From contig PUNZ01000089.1 of assembly GCA_003551945.1 (NCBI GenBank), positions 1 through 7,074 of the forward strand: a stretch of DNA of 7,074 nucleotides. The letters are read 5' to 3'. The stretch is from Halovenus sp. Its GTDB lineage: Archaea; Halobacteriota; Halobacteria; Halobacteriales; Haloarculaceae. The notes under the pieces are model-generated. The model ran no database searches. It worked only from the letters and a program-made list of their open reading frames with translations, and was not told the DNA's origin. The position numbers were made by a program, and so were the translations under genes. This document shows, piece by piece, positions 1 through 4,576 of the stretch; positions within the stretch are counted from its first letter, which is position 1, and every line of letters begins with the position of its first letter.

Positions 1-2
1 AC

Positions 3-539
3 GATGATGGGAACAAACCGTTCAGCGCAGACCGAATCCTTGCGGCATTGCGGTCTGCACCTGATGCCCCCATCCACGGGTCCGGTTCGGACCAATCGGA
101 TGAGACGGTTAAGCTAGCGCTTCCCTCGACTTTCGGTGAGTCTTCATCCCACCAGAATGGCGACTCGCCGGCGGGCTCTGATGCAGAGATTCTTGATGCT
201 GATGCGTTGGGGGATGAAGAACCGCTTGCTGTTCGGGAACTCAAAGCAGCTATCGGTGGATTGGAGACAAAAACGCGAAAAATGCTGTCGTTCTACCGGG
301 AGTATGGACCCAGTACGCCGCTCAATGCCCACTTCGCCGCTGGAGGGGATGGTGACCGGACGCTTGCGTACGCACACAACCGAGAGCTTCGAACAGCAGG
401 GCTTATCGACCATGTTGGCCGTGGTTACTACGATTATTCTGTGCCTGACCTCCTGGAGGAAGAATTGGGTGAGCGGGTCTCCGAGACAGATATTTCGGCG
501 TTTATCGACACTATCGAAGAGCAGTTCCTCGATGCTTGA
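3..539 (+). CDS. Unrecognised protein with C-terminal winged-helix-like domain, 5' partial
   Basis: The reading frame is open from the left edge to a TGA at 537-539, giving 178 visible codons, so the true start probably lies outside the window. A TTG at 48-50 could start a 163-residue protein, but nothing before it resembles an SD site and the frame stays open upstream, so I treat the gene as partial. Visible residues about 26-75 are Ser/Gly/Asp/Glu-rich and probably disordered. Residues about 86-155 look like a winged helix: a first helix ending near SFYREYG, a second from TPLNAHF, a recognition-type helix around RTLAYAHNRELRTAGLI, then a glycine-containing turn and a YYDYSV strand resembling the wing. 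An acidic C-terminal helix follows. A DNA-binding or protein-interaction role is inference only. The gene is co-directional with the aldolase gene, 104 bp away, but the TATA element before that gene suggests separate transcription. Confidence 0.7.
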   Translation, partial: DDGNKPFSADRILAALRSAPDAPIHGSGSDQSDETVKLALPSTFGESSSHQNGDSPAGSDAEILDADALGDEEPLAVRELKAAIGGLETKTRKMLSFYREYGPSTPLNAHFAAGGDGDRTLAYAHNRELRTAGLIDHVGRGYYDYSVPDLLEEELGERVSETDISAFIDTIEEQFLDA

Positions 540-611
540 ACCGGGCGTTTGAGCGTTTCCTGGTACGAGGGATAGTAGGCCGTTTCTAGTCCCGGTATCT
601 TTGGTAAGAAC

Positions 612-617
612 TTTAGT
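612..617 (+). promoter_or_regulatory. Probable TATA box for the aldolase-bisphosphatase unit
   Basis: TTTAGT lies 27-32 bp before the aldolase ATG at 644 and is preceded by purine-rich AAGAA, which could act as a BRE. This spacing puts the transcript start at or next to the ATG, as in leaderless haloarchaeal mRNAs. No SD-like sequence precedes the ATG, which fits. The element is short and far from consensus, so support comes mainly from its position. Confidence 0.4.
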
Positions 618-643
618 TGCACTGGTCGCACACACAGATAGTT

Positions 644-1441
644 ATGCGACCAATCGATGACACCCCACTGGCACGGGATGGAAAAGTTCTCATCCTGGCA
701 TATGACCATGGTCTGGAGCACGGCCCGGTTGATTTCACGGACGTCCCAGAAAGTGCGAACCCCGAGCACGTCTTTGATGTTGCGACGCACCCTGCGGTGA
801 CCTCCCTTGCCGTCCAGAAAGGCATCGCAGAAGCCTACTACCCATCCTATGAAGATGATGTCAATTTGCTTGCAAAGCTTAACGGCACTTCTAACCTCTG
901 GATGGGTGAGTACGATTCTGCTGTCAACTGGTCCGTTGAGTACGCAAAGGAAGTTGGTGCCGAGGCAATCGGATACACACTGTACGGTGGCTCAAATCAC
1001 GAAATCGAGATGGCAGAGGAGTTCCGCGATGTCCAAGAAGCCGCCCGTGAACACGATATGCCAGTCGTCATGTGGGCTTACCCACGTGGACAGGGTGTGA
1101 AAAACGACACCAAATCAGATGTTATTGCATACGCAGCGCGACAGGCGCTCGAACTCGGTGCAGACGTGGCAAAGGTCAAATATCCGGGGAGCCAGGATGC
1201 GATGGAACACGTCGTTGAGATGGCTGCGCGGACGAAAGTCATCATGTCCGGTGGCTCAAAACAGAGCGACCGTGAGTTCCTGACCACCGTGAAAGACGCA
1301 ATGGATGCAGGCGCTGCTGGGCTTGCTGTCGGCCGTAACGTCTTCCAGCGTGAGAATCCGACACAGATACTTGACGGACTTGAACAGGTTATCTTCGAGG
1401 AAGCGACCGTCGATGAGGCTCTTGAAGCTGCTGATGCGTAA
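644..1441 (+). CDS. fba: Fructose-bisphosphate aldolase, class I (DhnA/archaeal type)
   Basis: This 265-residue cytosolic enzyme should condense dihydroxyacetone phosphate and glyceraldehyde-3-phosphate into fructose-1,6-bisphosphate through a Schiff base. The protein is a single TIM barrel of the usual length for archaeal class I aldolases. Visible motifs are AYDHGLEHGP at 19-28, MWAYPRG at 143-149, ADVAKVKYPG at 173-182 with the probable Schiff-base Lys177, and the phosphate-binding loops MSGGSKQ at 201-207 and AVGRNVFQ at 228-235. Trp144, Tyr146 and Lys177 match, from memory, the catalytic residues of the Thermoproteus tenax enzyme. The related aminodeoxyheptulosonate synthases typically have a different DHG motif and no Trp there, which favours true aldolase. 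I chose ATG 644 because upstream TTG 617 would add a nine-residue extension that overlaps the TATA element. The adjacent fbp points to gluconeogenesis. Confidence 0.93.
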   Translation: MRPIDDTPLARDGKVLILAYDHGLEHGPVDFTDVPESANPEHVFDVATHPAVTSLAVQKGIAEAYYPSYEDDVNLLAKLNGTSNLWMGEYDSAVNWSVEYAKEVGAEAIGYTLYGGSNHEIEMAEEFRDVQEAAREHDMPVVMWAYPRGQGVKNDTKSDVIAYAARQALELGADVAKVKYPGSQDAMEHVVEMAARTKVIMSGGSKQSDREFLTTVKDAMDAGAAGLAVGRNVFQRENPTQILDGLEQVIFEEATVDEALEAADA

Positions 1442-1458
1442 CTGACACGAACAGTCCA

Positions 1459-2325
1459 ATGAGCGAATCTATTGAGATACTTTTTGAAACGGTTGCCCGC
1501 ACTGCAAGCGACGTCCGGGATGCGTTGAGCGAGCGGCGAGCCTACAGCGAGGAAGAAAACCCAAGCGGCGAGCAACAACTGGCCGCAGATATCTACGCTG
1601 ATAAGTTGTTTGAGGACAGGTTGCTCAATGTTGGCCCTGTCGCCAGCTACGCCAGCGAGGAGCGGGAAGGAGTCATTTCTGCTGACGCTGTGGAGACAGC
1701 AACGGAGAACGAACAGTACCACATCACCTGTGATCCACTGGATGGCTCCTCGAATCTCAAATCAAACAACGGGATGGGAACAATCATTGGTATCTACACG
1801 GAGCGACCGCCCGCACCCGGAGAAGCCCTCGTTGCTGCTGGATACGTCCTTTATGGACCAATTACGACGATGGTCACCGCTGTGGATGACACTGTGACCG
1901 AATATCTTATCGAGGATGGTGAGCGACACGTCCTCAATTCGGATATCGAACTACCAGCGGACCCAACGACGTATGGCTTCGGTGGTCGAGTTCCTGATTG
2001 GACGGATTCGTTTAGCGCGTATGTCGATGCAATTGAAGCTGACCGATTGAAATTGCGATACGGTGGTGCGATGGTTGCTGATGTGAATCAGGTACTGACC
2101 TACGGAGGAATCTTTGGGTATCCGATGCTCTCTGAGACTCCAAACGGTAAACTCCGTCTCCAGTTTGAAGGACAGCCGATGGGCTATCTTATCGAGGCCG
2201 CGGGTGGTGCATCGAGCGATGGAAGCGACTCACTGCTTTCGAAAACGCCGCAAGAACTGCACGAACGCTCACCGGTATTCGTCGGTAATCAGTCGCTTAT
2301 CGGGCAGTTGGAACAGTCACTCTAA
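1459..2325 (+). CDS. fbp: Fructose-1,6-bisphosphatase, class I
   Basis: This 288-residue enzyme should hydrolyse fructose-1,6-bisphosphate to fructose-6-phosphate, the committed step of gluconeogenesis. The family signatures appear in order: SEE at 66-68 (metal-binding glutamates), DPLDGSSNL at 92-100 (metal and phosphate site), LRYGGAMVADV at 199-209, YGGIFGYP at 215-222, and GKLRLQFEGQPMGYLIEAAGG at 230-250. The C-terminal LHERSPVFVGN at 267-277 matches the usual end of the family. These signatures separate it from inositol monophosphatase relatives and from the archaeal bifunctional aldolase/phosphatase. The protein is shorter than the roughly 330-residue bacterial and eukaryotic enzymes, mainly before the SEE motif. 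The ATG is 17 bp after the aldolase stop with no SD-like site or new TATA box, so the two genes are most likely co-transcribed and translationally linked. Its 3' end faces the helicase gene. Confidence 0.93.
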   Translation: MSESIEILFETVARTASDVRDALSERRAYSEEENPSGEQQLAADIYADKLFEDRLLNVGPVASYASEEREGVISADAVETATENEQYHITCDPLDGSSNLKSNNGMGTIIGIYTERPPAPGEALVAAGYVLYGPITTMVTAVDDTVTEYLIEDGERHVLNSDIELPADPTTYGFGGRVPDWTDSFSAYVDAIEADRLKLRYGGAMVADVNQVLTYGGIFGYPMLSETPNGKLRLQFEGQPMGYLIEAAGGASSDGSDSLLSKTPQELHERSPVFVGNQSLIGQLEQSL

Positions 2326-2328
2326 TCG

Positions 2329-2361
2329 GTTTGGGGCTCATTTCGCTTATTCGCCCCAAAC
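2329..2361. terminator. Hairpin shared by convergent fbp and helicase transcripts
   Basis: A perfect 9-bp inverted repeat, GTTTGGGGC (2329-2337) and GCCCCAAAC (2353-2361), encloses a 15-nt loop. It starts just after the fbp stop, and its right arm lies within the last codons of the convergent helicase gene, so both transcripts would carry it. No T-run follows on either strand, so intrinsic termination is uncertain. It could instead stabilise 3' ends or mark the point where the transcripts stop. Confidence 0.45.
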
Positions 2362-4092
2362 GTCAGAAAGTGGGTGATTTTCAGGACTGGATTGACGTTC
2401 TGCGCGGCGTGAGCGGTACTGTGTATTTGTCGTTTTCGTGGCTCCGCTGACGCCACTTGTCGCCTCGGCAGGTGAAAAGGCGGGCAGTGTCGGTTCTTCC
2501 ATCCGGTCGACTTGCGCTTTGAACCAATCTGGCATATCGGTACGAGCGCGCTCAAAGAGGTCAAGTAAGGAACTATCGCCCAAATATGTCGCGCCGTAAT
2601 CGTCAGGTGCACGAACCACCCGGCCACAGGCCTGGATAACTGTTCGAAGCGCGGTGCGATAGTACCAGCCCCACTGGCCGTCTTCGAGTCGTCTGGCAAC
2701 ACGTGAATCACGAGTGTTTGGATACGGTGCCTTACAGAGCAGCTGCCAGCGACAGAGCGGTCCTTCGAGGTCGAGTGCTTCTTCCATTTTCACCGACAGA
2801 AAGAGTTCGGGGTCATCAGACCGCTTCCACGTCCCGAGTTGTGCGTCCCGGTCATCTTTGCTGTGACTCCGAATCCGTGCGTCGACCCCAAACTCGGAAA
2901 GTAGGGTTTCGAGTTCCGCCTGAATCGCATAGGAGTGACAGTGGACGAGCCCTTTCTCGTCAGGATGGTGCTGCATCAATCTGACGAGCGTTCGAGCCAT
3001 CGCGGGGAGGGTTTCATCCCGGTGTTCGTACGTCATCTTCCCCTGTGTTACATCATAGAGTGGCCGCTGTTCGACAGGGAAGGTGTGTGGGACCTCAACG
3101 AGTGCGACGCGGCTTGGGTCAAGCCCGACGTTTGCACAGAAGGCATCTTTGTTGAGAATTGTTGCGGAGAGAAGCGCAAACTTCCGGCCACGGTCCCAGA
3201 CGGTGTGTTTGAGATATCGGGCAGGGTCCATCGGCTTGATGATTACTGACCCCCCCTCCCCGTCGGGTTGGTCAACAACCCAGGTCGTTGGGCTTTCTGG
3301 GTCGCGGTAGTCCTCGATAAACCACTGGAGTTCTGAGCGTAGCTCGGTGAATTTGTCCCGTCGTTCGACCTCTTCGGCGGTGAGTTCTGGACTCCCTCGG
3401 ATGATATCGAGCCCACGCGTACAGATGGTCACTAGGTATTCGGCATATGAGAGAGCATCCTCAAGGTCGGAAATCTCGTCAGGCTTGACATCAGTCCACG
3501 GTGGGACTGTTTGTGGACTGAGCTCGATTGTTGCGTACATCTCTGCCCAGTCACCCAGCCCGTGTGCTTCGTCAATGACGACGACATCACGCATTCCAAA
3601 CACATCTGAGCCAGCGGTTTGCATGAAATAGGCAAGTGTCATCGCGGCAATTGATCGGTTGGCTGCGATTGCTCGGTCAGAGAAATACGGACAGCGATGT
3701 TTGACCTGACAATCAAAATCTGTTTCACGGACGCAGGGTGCTTGATTCACGGGAGTGTCGGTCTCGCCGGGAAGGATGCAGTTGTAGTTGTTTTTTCCAC
3801 GGATGATATTCAGGTCCGACAGCAACGCGTCGCCTTCGACGTCATCCAGTTGCGAGACTTGCGGTGTTGTATAATAGGCTCCAATTGGGTCTTCTGGTGC
3901 TGCTGTCCCCGGTGTTGCAGCACAGCCAGCCACGGCTCTGGCAAGCAACGATTTTCCGCTCCCGGTTGGCGCGCGGACGAGTACGACATCGTTTCCAGCC
4001 GCAAAGGCTGCTTGAATGTCTGTAAGTGCTTGCTCTTGGGCACCGCGGTAGCTCGGGGCGGGAAACTCCTCGAAGAGACGCGACGGGTCCAC
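2347..4092 (-). CDS. XPD/DinG (Rad3)-type iron-sulfur DNA helicase
   Basis: This 581-residue superfamily 2 ATP-dependent helicase probably unwinds DNA 5' to 3' in repair or replication. Motifs in order are Walker A APTGSGKS at 41-48, the Walker B DEAH box at 174-177, motif III SAT at 309-311, and motif VI QACGRVVR at 487-494. Four cysteines between motifs I and II (105, 120, 128, 134) match the 4Fe-4S domain of XPD, FancJ and DinG. Residues about 180-300 correspond to the Arch region, and the second RecA-like domain follows from about 360. The last 45 or so residues are polar, low-complexity and probably disordered. The start is GTG at 4092-4090: an in-frame stop lies nine codons upstream, no ATG precedes it in frame, and a TATA-like element sits about 27 bp before it. 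Archaea often have several paralogues of this group, so I give no symbol. It is not in an operon with its neighbours. Confidence 0.9.
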   Translation of the reverse strand: MDPSRLFEEFPAPSYRGAQEQALTDIQAAFAAGNDVVLVRAPTGSGKSLLARAVAGCAATPGTAAPEDPIGAYYTTPQVSQLDDVEGDALLSDLNIIRGKNNYNCILPGETDTPVNQAPCVRETDFDCQVKHRCPYFSDRAIAANRSIAAMTLAYFMQTAGSDVFGMRDVVVIDEAHGLGDWAEMYATIELSPQTVPPWTDVKPDEISDLEDALSYAEYLVTICTRGLDIIRGSPELTAEEVERRDKFTELRSELQWFIEDYRDPESPTTWVVDQPDGEGGSVIIKPMDPARYLKHTVWDRGRKFALLSATILNKDAFCANVGLDPSRVALVEVPHTFPVEQRPLYDVTQGKMTYEHRDETLPAMARTLVRLMQHHPDEKGLVHCHSYAIQAELETLLSEFGVDARIRSHSKDDRDAQLGTWKRSDDPELFLSVKMEEALDLEGPLCRWQLLCKAPYPNTRDSRVARRLEDGQWGWYYRTALRTVIQACGRVVRAPDDYGATYLGDSSLLDLFERARTDMPDWFKAQVDRMEEPTLPAFSPAEATSGVSGATKTTNTQYRSRRAERQSSPENHPLSDVWGE

Positions 4093-4115
4093 ATGCCATC
4101 TGTGTCCCTTCCGGT

Positions 4116-4121
4116 CTTAAA
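4116..4121 (-). promoter_or_regulatory. Probable TATA box of the helicase gene
   Basis: Read on the minus strand, TTTAAG is centred about 26 bp before the GTG start at 4092, inside the A/T-rich CAATTTAAGA. This spacing suits a leaderless transcript beginning at or near the GTG and supports that start. The minus strand also reads TTATTATA at 4238-4231, which could drive a longer leader. Confidence 0.45.
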
Positions 4122-4182
4122 TTGATGGATTGGCCCTTTCAGGGAGTTGTCTTGGAGGCGCACTAGATATGTTACAACAAAA

Positions 4183-4211
4183 ACACCTGTTCACCGTTTA
4201 CACGTGTTCAC
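4183..4211. promoter_or_regulatory. Tandem 12-bp repeats, possible operator between divergent promoters
   Basis: ACACCTGTTCAC (4183-4194) and ACACGTGTTCAC (4200-4211) match at 11 of 12 positions and are offset by 17 bp. The second contains the perfect 8-bp palindrome ACACGTGT. They lie 20-48 bp upstream of the rightward TATA element (4231) and also upstream of the helicase promoter, where archaeal activators or repressors often bind. I recognise no specific regulator. The 17-bp offset is not a whole number of helical turns, which weakens the case for simple cooperative same-face binding. Confidence 0.35.
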
Positions 4212-4230
4212 TAGTAGCCAACGAAACAAC

Positions 4231-4238
4231 TATAATAA
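4231..4238 (+). promoter_or_regulatory. TATA box for a rightward transcript in the intergenic region
   Basis: TATAATAA is the best TATA element in the window. It is preceded by purine-rich ACGAAACAAC, which could act as a BRE. Normal archaeal spacing predicts a transcript start near 4257-4263, exactly at the first strong hairpin (4257-4275) and more than 300 bp before the next convincing gene start. The reverse complement TTATTATA could also serve leftward transcription. Confidence 0.5.
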
Positions 4239-4304
4239 TCGCGCTAAGAGTTTCTTTTGCACCCTGACGGTGCAACGACAACTGGACTGTCGGGATAGCT
4301 ACCA

Positions 4305-4411
4305 CCTGTTCCCCCACCCCTCAATACCAAGGTGACTCATGCTACATCCCGGGTGTCCCGATGCAAGCAACGCCGCAGTGAGATATCTCACCCATATTTT
4401 CCTGTTCCCCC
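4305..4411 (+). repeat. Exact 11-nt C-rich direct repeat, two copies
   Basis: CCTGTTCCCCC occurs at 4305-4315 and again at 4401-4411. Most of the first copy lies in the apical loop of the second predicted stem, although its first three bases join the CACCT strand. The second copy is in the unpaired stretch between the inner palindrome and the right arm of the 10-bp stem. Two related copies upstream, CACCTGTTCACC (4184-4195) and CACGTGTTCACT (4201-4212), share the CNTGTTC core in the same orientation. Confidence 0.5.
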
Positions 4412-4432
4412 TCGTTGCTTGCCTTCGTTTTT
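4363..4432 (+). terminator. 10-bp inverted repeat followed by T5, terminator or attenuator candidate
   Basis: GCAAGCAACG (4363-4372) and CGTTGCTTGC (4413-4422) are perfect reverse complements. The right arm is followed after five bases by TTTTT (4428-4432). Archaeal termination depends mainly on T-runs, so this could end a transcript from the 4231 promoter or attenuate read-through into the SPOUT-rpl operon. The 40-nt interval between the arms is long for a classic intrinsic terminator but has its own internal hairpin. Confidence 0.4.
4378..4391. repeat. 14-bp perfect palindrome
   Basis: GTGAGATATCTCAC is a perfect 14-bp palindrome nested inside the 10-bp inverted repeat. As RNA it would form a 5-bp stem with an AUAU loop. 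As DNA it could be a site for a dimeric regulator. It is too far upstream (about 120 bp) of the 4513 TATA element for direct blocking of that promoter. Confidence 0.5.
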
Positions 4433-4512
4433 ACTGTCGATAGCGATAGATAGGCTCAACTCCTTGCATAGTTGCGTGCCAACGCGTCTCAATTCCACAA
4501 CGAAACGCGGGC

Positions 4513-4520
4513 TTTTTAAG
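4513..4520 (+). promoter_or_regulatory. TATA box proximal to the SPOUT-rpl3-rpl4 operon
   Basis: TTTTTAAG lies about 57-64 bp before the preferred ATG at 4577, predicting a transcript start near 4540-4546 and a leader of about 30-37 nt. The leader would include the hairpin at 4555-4574. The sequence upstream is G/C-rich, so the BRE is poor. This and the 4231 element may act as tandem promoters. Between them, 4433-4512 shows no other convincing feature apart from a partial repeat of 4286-4299. Confidence 0.5.
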
Positions 4521-4554
4521 TACGCATTGAGGAGTAATCGCTACAGTCTAGTGG

Positions 4555-4574
4555 CGTGACGTGGAAGCGTCACG
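4555..4574 (+). promoter_or_regulatory. Perfect 7-bp hairpin just before the SPOUT gene start
   Basis: CGTGACG (4555-4561) and CGTCACG (4568-4574) pair perfectly around a 6-nt loop, TGGAAG, which holds the only SD-like purines near the ATG at 4577. The stem ends two bases before the ATG, so as RNA it could control initiation. As DNA it is a 20-bp dyad downstream of the predicted transcript start. It covers the alternative GTG start at 4556. Confidence 0.5.
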
Positions 4575-4576
4575 GC

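Larger units (their letters stand above)
4257..4432 (+). ncRNA. Candidate structured RNA (small RNA or ribosomal-operon leader)
   Basis: No convincing protein is encoded here, but several pairings can be drawn by hand. A 5' hairpin pairs TTGCACC (4257-4263) with GGTGCAA (4269-4275) over a 5-nt loop. A second domain pairs CGGGAT and AGC (4291-4299) with GCT and ATCCCG (4341-4351) across a 2-nt bulge, and encloses CACCT (4303-4307) with AGGTG (4330-4334). A third pairs GCAAGCAACG (4363-4372) with CGTTGCTTGC (4413-4422), encloses a palindromic hairpin, and is followed by TTTTT at 4428-4432. With a TATA element at 4231, this outlines a transcript of about 175 nt having both a promoter and a terminator-like end. 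It does not look like a tRNA, 5S rRNA, SRP RNA or RNase P RNA. It could instead be the leader of the SPOUT-rpl3-rpl4 operon. Expression is not shown by sequence alone. Confidence 0.35.

Noticed and set aside
564..577. TAC-N8-GTA resembling a TrmB-type sugar regulator site
   Set aside because: It lacks the fourth base of each TrmB half-site (TACT and GAGTA), so the match is too short to support a regulator of fba-fbp.
569..593. Imperfect inverted repeat GGGATAG / CTAGTCCC after the first gene
   Set aside because: A 7-bp stem with a bulged base, a 10-nt loop and no T-run is weak evidence for a terminator.
1078..1722. Long minus-strand ORF opposite fba and fbp
   Set aside because: It is the antisense shadow of two well-recognised genes and has Cys/Ser/Arg-rich composition without family motifs.
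4169..4267. 32-codon ORF starting at ATG 4169, with GGAGG at 4154-4158 upstream
   Set aside because: The SD-like spacing is plausible, but the peptide lacks the acidic haloarchaeal composition, has no recognisable feature, and runs through the repeats and the TATA element.
4147..4559. Two ORFs of 62 and 75 codons on the plus strand
   Set aside because: They are rich in Arg, Ser, His and Cys, unlike haloarchaeal proteins. They cover promoter and inverted-repeat elements and have no good starts.
4093..4576. tRNA, CRISPR array, insertion sequence or attachment site
   Set aside because: No cloverleaf, regularly spaced repeats, transposase or target-site duplication was seen. The repeats here are short and irregularly spaced.
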